DNA of 64,000 nt from a virus. The DNA lies in the IMG/VR virus record IMGVR_UViG_3300028920_000032, positions 62,001 through 126,000 of that record, one strand, 5' to 3'. Position 1 is the stretch's first letter; each line of letters begins with the position of its first letter. Below are positions 56,898 through 63,563 of this stretch, piece after piece. The notes under the pieces are model-generated. The model saw only the letters and a program-made list of their open reading frames with translations, had not been told where the DNA came from and ran no database searches. Made by a program: the position numbers and the translations under genes.

Positions 56898-56973
56898 TGC
56901 TCCAGACAGGACTCGAACCTGCACTAATTCATGACCTCAGCATGACGACTCCTACCAATTGGTCTACTGGAGC
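56898..56973 (-). tRNA. tRNA-Leu (anticodon GAG), short variable loop
   Basis: Acceptor GCTCCAG/CTGGAGC, D-arm as in the CAA tRNA, anticodon loop CTGAGGT in TCATG/CATGA, T-loop TTCGAGT, discriminator A. Variable loop ~6 nt. No CCA. Confidence 0.85.
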
Positions 56974-56977
56974 AAAA

Positions 56978-57103
56978 CTATCTTTTTGATTTAGTTGTAG
57001 ATTTATATTTACAATTTTCAGGATTGCAATCTTTTCTACCACTAAATCTGTTTGTACATCCTCTATCTTTGTTATAATATATACAATTAATTCGTATTCT
57101 CAT
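56978..57103 (-). CDS. Cys-rich protein, 41 aa
   Basis: MRIRINCIYYNKDRGCTNRF then CNPENCKYKS; four cysteines. Distantly like the C-terminal part of the LLRN family (CKYK). Start overlaps the phosphoesterase stop (TAATG). Confidence 0.5.
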   Translation of the reverse strand: MRIRINCIYYNKDRGCTNRFSGRKDCNPENCKYKSTTKSKR

Positions 57104-57654
57104 TATATCATCCTAACTAAATCCCAATTATCATGCCTTGTTTCCATATATGCTTTTACTTGATCAAATGATACTGGAAAGAAATTGTGTAAATCAACAC
57201 ATACACTCATTGTTTTTCCAATAGCATGATCAGCTTGTGTTTTATTGTGATGATGACCAAATAAATGCCAGGCATTCCAATGAGAACAATTCCATGACGA
57301 CATCATATAATGACATAAAGTAATTTTCTGTTTGTTTATTTTAATGTCTTTTATCCACTGTACGCTGGCGCAATATTTTAATAACTCATCTTTTTTCCAC
57401 ATTTTTTTATCATGGTTTCCCCAAATAAAATGAAAGTGGATGTTTCTTGGAATCTTTTTTAAGAATTCTAAACCTACATTTCTATTAAAAGAAAGGTCAC
57501 CTAGAAAGTAAACTTGATCACCAGGTTTAGTCATGTGATACAAATTATAAATAATAGTATCATCCATAAACTCTACAGTTTCAAACGGACGTGAACAAAC
57601 TTGCATAACATGCTTGTGATTTAAATGCCAATCTGACGTAAACCAATAATTCAA
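57103..57654 (-). CDS. Metallophosphoesterase (TTG start)
   Basis: 183 aa. WFTSDWHLNHKH (4-15), YFLGDLSFN (~49-57), WGNHDKK (~78-84), LCHYMM (~111-116), FGHHHNK (~130-136): complete calcineurin-like motif set in the phage-type short phosphoesterase. TTG 57654 has GGAGG six nt upstream. Second metallophosphoesterase of the window. Confidence 0.88.
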   Translation of the reverse strand: MNYWFTSDWHLNHKHVMQVCSRPFETVEFMDDTIIYNLYHMTKPGDQVYFLGDLSFNRNVGLEFLKKIPRNIHFHFIWGNHDKKMWKKDELLKYCASVQWIKDIKINKQKITLCHYMMSSWNCSHWNAWHLFGHHHNKTQADHAIGKTMSVCVDLHNFFPVSFDQVKAYMETRHDNWDLVRMI

Positions 57655-57681
57655 TTGCGACCTCCATATTTAATTGCGACT

Positions 57682-57966
57682 TTAAGGTAATAAACTTTTA
57701 TTTATCTGACCATAAAAGTCGTTTTTATCATTCTTTTTTAATGTTTCAAGAATATGTTCTGGAACACCTTCAGTCTCAACCATGCCATCATCATATATTT
57801 TTTTAGCTACTATATCTGGACTAATAACTAATTGCCAGCTATATATCCTGCTATCAGGTATATTATGCTTTTTTAATTCTTTCTTTGCTTTTTGTATTAG
57901 ATCAGCAAATTCAGTAAAAGTTAATTCATCATTATGTGCACATAAATCTATAGTTTTTTCTATCAT
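57682..57966 (-). CDS. Hypothetical protein, 94 aa
   Basis: GGGAGTTTAT precedes ATG. Starts MIEKTIDLCAHNDELTFTEF; ends FYGQINKSLLP. Alpha/beta, no motif. Unknown. Confidence 0.55.
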   Translation of the reverse strand: MIEKTIDLCAHNDELTFTEFADLIQKAKKELKKHNIPDSRIYSWQLVISPDIVAKKIYDDGMVETEGVPEHILETLKKNDKNDFYGQINKSLLP

Positions 57967-57993
57967 TATAAACTCCCTAAATTAATTTTCTAG

Positions 57994-58066
57994 ACCCACC
58001 GACAGGATTCGAACCTGCGTTAAACTGTTTCGAAGACAGCTGCCTAATCCAATCAGCCACAGTGGG
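57994..58066 (-). tRNA. tRNA-Arg (anticodon TCG)
   Basis: Acceptor CCCACTG/CGGTGGG, anticodon loop CTTCGAA in GCTGT/ACAGT, T-loop TTCGAAT in GCAGG/CCTGT. Reads CGA. Starts directly after the stop of the Cys-rich array. No CCA. Confidence 0.9.
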
Positions 58067-58321
58067 TTAATCTGCAGAAGCTGTAAAAACAATCGGTAAA
58101 TAAGGTGCATATGCAATTTCTGCTTCTGCTTTGCTCCAATCTTTACAAGTATTATTTATATCACTTATATATTTTTTTGTTAAAAAGCAACGATATTCAT
58201 CTTTATAAGTGTTAATTTTCTCTGGTACTCTAATTGGAAGAAGTGGTGATTGTATTAAGTGTTTACAATTTTCACAAGTTTGATTTCTTAATAATTTTTT
58301 AGTTTTTTCTTTCTTAGTCAC
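58067..58321 (-). CDS. Four-Cys LLRN-family protein, 84 aa (GTG start)
   Basis: First (3') member of a four-gene tandem array with 4-bp overlaps. KEKTKKLLRNQTCENCKHL, then RCFLTKK and TCKDWSKA. Its stop abuts tRNA-Arg(TCG). Confidence 0.75.
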   Translation of the reverse strand: MTKKEKTKKLLRNQTCENCKHLIQSPLLPIRVPEKINTYKDEYRCFLTKKYISDINNTCKDWSKAEAEIAYAPYLPIVFTASAD

Positions 58322-58521
58322 ATTTTATACCCTGTAAGTGGAACAGTGATTATTTGATCAAAAGTGCTATCAGTAACATTAGAAGCATACATTGCAGCTG
58401 CTCTTAACCACACTTCACATGTTCCGTTAGCTGTAATTTTTCTAGTGCACTTTGGATAATAAAAACAATTTTCACAAGTTTGATTCTTTAATAGTTTTTT
58501 AGTTTTTTCTTTCTTTTTCAT
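58318..58521 (-). CDS. Four-Cys LLRN-family protein, 67 aa
   Basis: KEKTKKLLKNQTCENCFYY, then KCTRKI and TCEVWLRA. Shares its N-terminal 18 residues almost exactly with the neighbour, clear recent duplication. Confidence 0.75.
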   Translation of the reverse strand: MKKKEKTKKLLKNQTCENCFYYPKCTRKITANGTCEVWLRAAAMYASNVTDSTFDQIITVPLTGYKM

Positions 58522-58685
58522 CGCTTAGTCCAATGATCACAAGTATCTTCACTACTAACTGGTTTAACTAAAAAAGCACAAATACCAACCTGTGGCATTG
58601 GCTTGTCTAATTCAATCATCCTAACAGAACTACAATTTTTACAACATTGATCTCTTAAAAGTTGTTTAGTTGTTTTTCTGCTCAT
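58518..58685 (-). CDS. Four-Cys LLRN-family protein, 55 aa
   Basis: MSRKTTKQLLRDQCCKNCSS then ICAFLVKP and TCDHWTKR. Third in the array; ATGA overlaps on both sides. Confidence 0.7.
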   Translation of the reverse strand: MSRKTTKQLLRDQCCKNCSSVRMIELDKPMPQVGICAFLVKPVSSEDTCDHWTKR

Positions 58686-58840
58686 CTTTTAGTCCAAAAA
58701 AAGCATGTGCCATGTTTATGATCTTGACCGACTGTACATTTAATTACTATTGGTTTACCAAAAATAGTAGTCAGAAGCGCATGATAACAATTAACACAAG
58801 TTTGATTTCTTAATAATTTTTTAGTCTTTTGTTTATCCAA
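58682..58840 (-). CDS. Four-Cys LLRN-family protein, 52 aa (TTG start)
   Basis: KQKTKKLLRNQTCVNCYHAL, then KCTVGQ and TCFFWTKR. TTG overlaps the upstream stop with AGGTGA before it. First gene of the array. Confidence 0.7.
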   Translation of the reverse strand: MDKQKTKKLLRNQTCVNCYHALLTTIFGKPIVIKCTVGQDHKHGTCFFWTKR

Positions 58841-59036
58841 TTTCTGTCACCTGTACAAACCCATCTCCAAAGCGACAATAGCCTTCTTCTAAACAAGATT
58901 GTTTATATTCATCTGAGTAAGTGTTCCATGAAGGAATATGTTCTTCACATGCTTTCATAAACAACTTGTCTCTTTTAGATTTTGTCTTCTCTATATATCT
59001 TACTCGATTGCTTGATATCACAATTATCAAAAACAT
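58833..59036 (-). CDS. Hypothetical protein, 67 aa
   Basis: Helical, with SCLEEGYCRFGDGFVQ and SWNTYSDEYKQ. Two cysteines only; overlaps the array member and the nuclease gene. Start uncertain. Possibly a diverged neighbour of the family. Confidence 0.5.
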   Translation of the reverse strand: MFLIIVISSNRVRYIEKTKSKRDKLFMKACEEHIPSWNTYSDEYKQSCLEEGYCRFGDGFVQVTEIG

Positions 59037-59752
59037 AATATTTGTGAAACCTCATCACTCATGTCATTAACTTTATATGGTTCAACGCCATCGTTAGTAA
59101 CATGAAATAAACACATTGCAAATTTTGTATTCTTTGGAAAATAGTTTTCTTCAATTAAAATAGTTTTGTAAATATTTAATTGTAATGAATAATGCATAAA
59201 ATTACAGTCTTCTAAATGTTCCAGTGGATAATGCATATATTTATCCCATCCGTTATGCTTTTTAATCTCTGCATTAGTTTTCCAATCATAAATATAAACA
59301 GTATCTTTCTTCTGCATTAGTAAATCAATAGTTCCAGATATTCCTAATCTTTCTGAAAATATTATTACCTCGGTATTTAGAATTTTGTATTTTTTTAATA
59401 AATAGTCCATTATAGGAATTAATTCTTGGACACGTTTTAATGCTTCTTCATTTGTAAGTTGTGGTAATTTTTTATCCATCATATAAGCTTCAGCATATGC
59501 ATGAACTTGAGTACCTAAATCAAGAGAAGCTAATTTCTTCTCTTCCCAATTGTTTAGAACTTCTTCTTGTGTTATACCTTCTCTCTCGGCTATTCTTTTA
59601 GAATGTTTCTCTGCATCAAACTTTGGAGTAAAATTCTTAATAAATTTAGTACAACTCACAAGTTGTTGTTTAGTTTCTTCTACAAAATAAGTGTGAGAAT
59701 CTTCATCAAATATTACAGTATGTCCACTAGGGTTTTGTGCTTTTCTTGTCAT
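59027..59752 (-). CDS. PD-(D/E)XK nuclease (RecB/Cas4-like)
   Basis: 241 aa. LDLGTQVHAYAEAYM (~77-91), GISGTIDLLM (~134-143), VYIYDWKTNAEIKKH (~150-164) and MHYSLQLNIYK (~184-194) are the ordered PDDEXK_1 motifs with catalytic D, D-x-K and Q-x-x-x-Y. Phage relatives act as exonucleases or RecB-like recombination/DNA-degradation nucleases. Leaderless start near GCATAATTAATTTATT. Confidence 0.85.
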   Translation of the reverse strand: MTRKAQNPSGHTVIFDEDSHTYFVEETKQQLVSCTKFIKNFTPKFDAEKHSKRIAEREGITQEEVLNNWEEKKLASLDLGTQVHAYAEAYMMDKKLPQLTNEEALKRVQELIPIMDYLLKKYKILNTEVIIFSERLGISGTIDLLMQKKDTVYIYDWKTNAEIKKHNGWDKYMHYPLEHLEDCNFMHYSLQLNIYKTILIEENYFPKNTKFAMCLFHVTNDGVEPYKVNDMSDEVSQILCF

Positions 59753-59768
59753 AATAAATTAATTATGC
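59753..59768 (-). promoter_or_regulatory. GCATAATTAATTTATT motif 16 nt before ATG
   Basis: As elsewhere but with 2 nt more spacing before the nuclease ATG. Confidence 0.4.
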
Positions 59769-59926
59769 TCTTGAATTTTTTGTTTGATGTTTTGAGTTCC
59801 ATACCACAATTCTTGAAATATACCTTTTAAACCTTTCTCTTCTAATTCAACTGTGCATTGATATGCAAATATAAGAAAACTAACTAATAATATTATTCCT
59901 ATAATTATTAATAAATATTTAATCAT
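59759..59926 (-). CDS. Small membrane protein, 55 aa
   Basis: GGAGAATTAAT precedes ATG. N-terminal transmembrane helix IKYLLIIIGIILLVSFLIFA and a charged tail. Function unknown. Confidence 0.65.
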   Translation of the reverse strand: MIKYLLIIIGIILLVSFLIFAYQCTVELEEKGLKGIFQELWYGTQNIKQKIQEHN

Positions 59927-59927
59927 A

Positions 59928-60159
59928 TTAATTCTCCATCTTTAAAATTGGCACATGAAAGAGCTTCATCTCTTTTAAATCATCTTTTTCATATTGTAGT
60001 CCTATGATACCTGTTTTTAAATTAATTTCATTGAAATAAAGTTTTAAACTTTAAATTGGGTAAAAACTTAAGAAAATATTCTGCAGCTTTTTTAAAACTA
60101 GAATATATTCTCATAGTTTGTTTTTCGTCTATAGTAGAATATATCATATACCCTTTCAT
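59928..60159 (-). pseudogene. Small gene with single-base frameshift in an A-run
   Basis: ATG 60157-60159 (GGAGGTTAAT) opens MKGYMIYSTIDEKQTMRIYS... and stops at TGA 60030; dropping one A from the A4 run (60045-60042) continues as LYFNEINLKTGIIGLQYEK... to a TAA beside the next gene. Same type of lesion as at 53813. Confidence 0.6.
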
Positions 60160-60188
60160 ATTAACCTCCAGTAAAAAATTATGGTAAT

Positions 60189-60701
60189 TCATTCAATCCA
60201 AACAGGTTTATATCTTAACGCTCTTTTTACTTCTGATATTTTGTATGCTTTATTTGGTCCTGAAATTGGGTCATGAATTAAATAATATCTGTTGTCTAAT
60301 ATACCAGTTATTATTATATAATGACCTCCACCATATGTATAGCCTCTACTAGAGATATATTTGGCATCAATTACAGCTAATACAACACCACTTCCATAAT
60401 AACAATCTAAATTCTTAAGAAATTTATAATCAATATAATATAATTGTAAAATAAATAAAAGTTCAAATATTCCAGTTGCACCATCTTCTGCTTTGTAACC
60501 AATTAGTTTTCTAGCATCTTCAACTGTAATATCAACGCCACTACGTTGAATTAGCATAGCTGCACATGCAGGACCACAATTCCCAACTCCAGTATCAATC
60601 TGAGATTTATACCAATTAGTTTCATCAAACAGTTTGATGTTATCTTCTGAAAAACTAAACGTGATCATTAAAAGTAGTATTATAATAAATAATTTATTCA
60701 T
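60189..60701 (-). CDS. Secreted C39-like cysteine peptidase
   Basis: 170 aa with signal peptide (MNKLFIIILLLMITFSFSED). NCGPACAAMLIQ (~41-52) carries the catalytic Cys, YGGGHYIIITG (~124-134) the His, and HDPISG the following Asp: a C39/papain-like protease. Exported to the periplasm or medium; could mature a peptide or degrade host protein. Confidence 0.85.
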   Translation of the reverse strand: MNKLFIIILLLMITFSFSEDNIKLFDETNWYKSQIDTGVGNCGPACAAMLIQRSGVDITVEDARKLIGYKAEDGATGIFELLFILQLYYIDYKFLKNLDCYYGSGVVLAVIDAKYISSRGYTYGGGHYIIITGILDNRYYLIHDPISGPNKAYKISEVKRALRYKPVWIE

Positions 60702-60704
60702 AAA

Positions 60705-61052
60705 TTATACTGATAATTTAGCTTTAGTAATTTCCTTACGAATCCTAGAATCTCTTGCTTTTACAAGCAAATCCCACAATTCTTCGGGAGACATCAATCT
60801 TATTCGAGTCTTGAACAATGGGCTGTCTGTAAACACATCAAAAAAATCATTCTCTTTTATAAATTCTTCAAAACCTATTTCATACCCCCTATTAATTTCT
60901 ACCATGTAGTCATCAAATCTTTCTTTTTTTCTATGCTTGTGTTCTACCCAATACATCAAAATTTTATTAAAAAGTTTACTCAAGCTGTTATATGTTTTTC
61001 CAATACTAGGATCTGCTAGTCCAAAATGTCGTTCTGCAAAAATAAATTTCAT
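60705..61052 (-). CDS. Hypothetical protein, 115 aa (tandem set, copy 1)
   Basis: MKFIFAERHFGLADPSIGKTY...; middle DDYMVEINRGYEIGFEEF. Weakly like the two neighbours in layout (short N-strand, helix, C-helix) but lacks FTKGML. AAGGAATG precedes ATG. Unknown. Confidence 0.55.
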   Translation of the reverse strand: MKFIFAERHFGLADPSIGKTYNSLSKLFNKILMYWVEHKHRKKERFDDYMVEINRGYEIGFEEFIKENDFFDVFTDSPLFKTRIRLMSPEELWDLLVKARDSRIRKEITKAKLSV

Positions 61053-61405
61053 GATATCAACATTCCTTTCGTAAGAAATTTTTTACTTTTTTTATCAGTT
61101 TTTACTAATTGAATTATTTCTTCAGTCTTTAATTTTCTTTTCCTTAAATTAATATCGACTTCATAAACTAAAAAGTTATAATCACTACTATTTAAATAAT
61201 CTTCAAATCTGATGGGCACCCACTGAGAACACTGATCTTGACTGGCATAATGAAATTGTTGTCTATGATCAGTAATAGCTCGAACTCGTTTTTGATAAGC
61301 CTCAAAGATCCTAGAAGTTAAATTATAAACATCATCAACTACCATAAGAGAGTTTCTATATATTTTTTCATATTGATTTATAGCTGCAAATAGCCAAATT
61401 TTCAT
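61049..61405 (-). CDS. Hypothetical protein, 118 aa (tandem set, copy 2)
   Basis: MKIWLFAAINQYEKIY..., NSSDYNFLVYEVDINLRKRK and end KKFLTKGMLIS; clear paralogue of 61402-61761. 4-bp overlaps. Confidence 0.65.
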   Translation of the reverse strand: MKIWLFAAINQYEKIYRNSLMVVDDVYNLTSRIFEAYQKRVRAITDHRQQFHYASQDQCSQWVPIRFEDYLNSSDYNFLVYEVDINLRKRKLKTEEIIQLVKTDKKSKKFLTKGMLIS

Positions 61406-61761
61406 TCTTTTAACATTCCTTTCGTAAAATGCTTTTTACACTGTTCAGTATTTCGTAAAAGATCCATGGCTGCTTGTTGATTCAATTTCTTTTTTTTGCC
61501 ATTAACTTCAGCTTCAAATATTACAAAATCACTATAATTATTAACATAAGCAAAAAATGACATCGGTTTTTTATCCATCCAATTTTCTCTATTCCAACTA
61601 TTTTCTTGATGCCACTTAATTCTTTTTTCTTCTTTGGCATGAACTACTTTCCACCATTCGTATATTTGTTTGCCCATGTATTCTACATTATCAAACACTC
61701 TAAGTGGATTTACATTTATAGCATGTTTTGATCCAGTTTTAGTCATTAACCAAACTTTCAT
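61402..61761 (-). CDS. Hypothetical protein, 119 aa (tandem set, copy 3)
   Basis: MKVWLMTKTGSKHAINVNPL; YSDFVIFEAEVNGKKKK and end HFTKGMLKE align with copy 2. GGAGAGAAA precedes ATG. Confidence 0.65.
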   Translation of the reverse strand: MKVWLMTKTGSKHAINVNPLRVFDNVEYMGKQIYEWWKVVHAKEEKRIKWHQENSWNRENWMDKKPMSFFAYVNNYSDFVIFEAEVNGKKKKLNQQAAMDLLRNTEQCKKHFTKGMLKE

Positions 61762-62174
61762 TTTTCTCTCCGGATTTTACCATTCGGTAAAATTATATAT
61801 ATTAATCGACTCTTTTTACGAGCTTTGCGTACTGTTGACCAAGTGCCAGATCGTTGCTTTTCTGTATAATCTTTTGGAGTAGCAATTAGCATATCACAAC
61901 TGTTTACAATATCCCAATTGCGTTCCATATAATCTGTTGGTGCAAATATAAATTCAGCATTTTTATATGCTCTCTTATGGTTAATAATTGGGGGATGTAT
62001 ATAAATTGGTATATTTAATTTTTCTACTATATCATGAAATTCAGCGTCAGCTCCAACACAGTCACCATGATGTGCTTCACACACATTTAATTCGTTTAAT
62101 AAATTTCTGAGGGAATCTTTTTGCTCATTAGTCATACCAACTTGAGTGCCAGTAAATCCTAATCTATAATGCAT
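61758..62174 (-). CDS. SLOG-family Rossmann-like protein
   Basis: 138 aa. LGFTGTQVGMT (5-15), HHGDCVGADAEFH (~35-47), IHPPIIN, DMLIATPKDYTEKQRSGTWS (~95-114) and TVRKARK match SLOG/DprA-like nucleotide-ligand binding proteins found in phage and defence contexts. Starts two nt after tRNA-Glu, without room for a normal leader. Ligand unknown. Confidence 0.75.
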   Translation of the reverse strand: MHYRLGFTGTQVGMTNEQKDSLRNLLNELNVCEAHHGDCVGADAEFHDIVEKLNIPIYIHPPIINHKRAYKNAEFIFAPTDYMERNWDIVNSCDMLIATPKDYTEKQRSGTWSTVRKARKKSRLIYIILPNGKIRREK

Positions 62175-62175
62175 A

Positions 62176-62246
62176 TAGCTCTAACCGGATTTGAACCGAT
62201 GTGACTTGGTTGAGAACCAAGCAGCCTACCGCTAGCTGATAGAGCC
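62176..62246 (-). tRNA. tRNA-Glu (anticodon CTC)
   Basis: Acceptor GGCTCTA/TAGAGCT (first pair G-U), D-arm AGCT...GGCT, anticodon loop TTCTCAA in CTTGG/CCAAG, T-loop TTCAAAT in ATCGG/CCGGT, discriminator A. No CCA. A small ORF ends inside its D-arm. Confidence 0.9.
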
Positions 62247-62378
62247 AGTTTTTCTTTTATGTCTAGTAATAAGTTTGATTGGAAAGTATACAATGGCAAG
62301 TAATGCAAATGGGATGGTAACACCAAATATAATATTGCCTATAAAAAATATTAATGCGTTTAAATTATAAACATCCAT
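62232..62378 (-). CDS. Small membrane protein, 48 aa, ending inside tRNA-Glu
   Basis: AAGGAGAAAGT precedes ATG. MDVYNLNALIFFIGNIIFGV with hydrophobic stretch to FPIKLITR; last codons and TAG lie in the tRNA-Glu 5' part (15-nt overlap). Confidence 0.65.
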   Translation of the reverse strand: MDVYNLNALIFFIGNIIFGVTIPFALLAIVYFPIKLITRHKRKTGSIS

Positions 62379-62397
62379 ACTTTCTCCTTATTACAAA

Positions 62398-62423
62398 CTA
62401 GCCGGAACAAATATCCCGGCTAG
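62398..62423 (-). terminator. Hairpin with weak T-tract
   Basis: CTAGCCGG/CCGGCTAG 8-bp stem after the basic protein gene; followed by TTTG on the minus strand. Confidence 0.6.
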
Positions 62424-62455
62424 CTAGTTAATAATATTTTTATTGTCTTTAATAA

Positions 62456-62677
62456 TTATGCTGCAACTTCAGCTGTCTTTGTTGCTTTTTCTTCTCTACG
62501 TTTTTTAGCATTTTCCTTAGCTTGGTTTCTAGCTTCGACAACTTCAGCTTCGGTAACACCAAGCTTTTCAGCTCGTCTTCGAAGGCGTCTTGCATAAGCT
62601 CGAGCCCTGCGAGCTGCTTTCTTTTCCTCAAGAGTTTTCTTTACTCGAGGAGTTTTTGTGGTAACTACGTCTGACAT
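62456..62677 (-). CDS. Basic, Arg/Lys/Ala-rich protein, 73 aa
   Basis: AAGGAGGATAT precedes ATG. MSDVVTTKTPRVKKTLEEKK followed by ARRARAYARRLRRRAEKLG and an Ala/Glu-rich end. Histone-like or RNA-binding character; GC-richer than neighbours. A second frame (62449-62631) is its shadow. Function unknown. Confidence 0.7.
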   Translation of the reverse strand: MSDVVTTKTPRVKKTLEEKKAARRARAYARRLRRRAEKLGVTEAEVVEARNQAKENAKKRREEKATKTAEVAA

Positions 62678-62808
62678 ATATCCTCCTTATATCTAAATTA
62701 TATTCAACCCTCGAAGCTTTAAAATACTCCAGGTTGTTATTATAATTTATTATAAAGCAGTGTCGAAGCTATTTATGTTTGTGTGATTTTGCTATAGCTT
62801 CATCGATT

Positions 62809-63141
62809 TTATCTCTCTTTTGTATATTCAATCATTAGGTTTTCTTCTCTCATAGCTTCATCAACCAATCTATCTATTTCACTTTTGTCCATAAGTCTTT
62901 TTGCTGTTTCTATCTTTAACCATATTTTAAATTTTTTATTGTTAACTAATCTTCTAAAAGCATTTTTTAGGTTCTGTTCTCTACTTCTTTCCTCTTGCCC
63001 TGTAACTATTATTCCGGTTTCCGAATGTTTGATTCGACAACAATTTTGATGTTTATTTCTATGTTGACCGCCAGCACCTTTACCGGAAAACCAAGTTATT
63101 TTAAGATCTTTTTTGGTTATTGAAAACAACAGCTTTTTCAT
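62809..63141 (-). CDS. GGQ-domain release factor-like protein (ArfB-type)
   Basis: 110 aa from ATG 63139-63141 (GGGGATTACAAG). SGKGAGGQHRNKHQNCCRI (19-37) contains the universally conserved GGQ of class I release factors, in a short ArfB/YaeJ or PrfH-like layout with no stop-codon-recognition domain and a basic tail. It could hydrolyse peptidyl-tRNA on stalled ribosomes. A longer start at 63156 is possible. Confidence 0.85.
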   Translation of the reverse strand: MKKLLFSITKKDLKITWFSGKGAGGQHRNKHQNCCRIKHSETGIIVTGQEERSREQNLKNAFRRLVNNKKFKIWLKIETAKRLMDKSEIDRLVDEAMREENLMIEYTKER

Positions 63142-63170
63142 TCTTGTAATCCCCATTATAACTTCGAATC

Positions 63171-63536
63171 TTAAGATGATTCTGTTTTATCTATTAAACT
63201 ATAATAGCTCATTTTTTTAAATAATTCTTTGCCTACTTCTTTTCCATATTCTTCTATAACTTGCTCACCAGTTACTCTATTAAATATATTGATTTTAATT
63301 TGTAATTGAATATTAAGTGGAAGTTTTGAAGTGTCTATGGTAAACATTAAAAAAGAACTCTGTAAGTCTGAAAGTAAAGCATCTGTGTCTGAAAAAAACT
63401 CTGCAACCTTAGTTCTCTCTAAAAAAACTTCACTTAGAGATCTAAGCACTTTACCCTGAAATAATTGGCCGTCGATAAATGTTTGTATTATATAACCATC
63501 TTCTTCAGTATAATTTTTTACTTTTTTCTTTCTCAT
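63171..63536 (-). CDS. Hypothetical protein, 121 aa
   Basis: Very basic start MRKKKVKNYTEEDGYIIQTF then alpha/beta (FTIDTSKLPLNIQLQIKIN). Unknown; lies between the GGQ protein and the gene at the window edge. Confidence 0.55.
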   Translation of the reverse strand: MRKKKVKNYTEEDGYIIQTFIDGQLFQGKVLRSLSEVFLERTKVAEFFSDTDALLSDLQSSFLMFTIDTSKLPLNIQLQIKINIFNRVTGEQVIEEYGKEVGKELFKKMSYYSLIDKTESS

Positions 63537-63563
63537 AAATTTATAAGTTTATCTTTATGTATT

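Noticed and set aside
62700-62808. Possible small RNA or ORF before the GGQ gene
   Set aside because: Only weak pairing (CAACC/GGTTG) and a 20-codon TTG frame; insufficient support.
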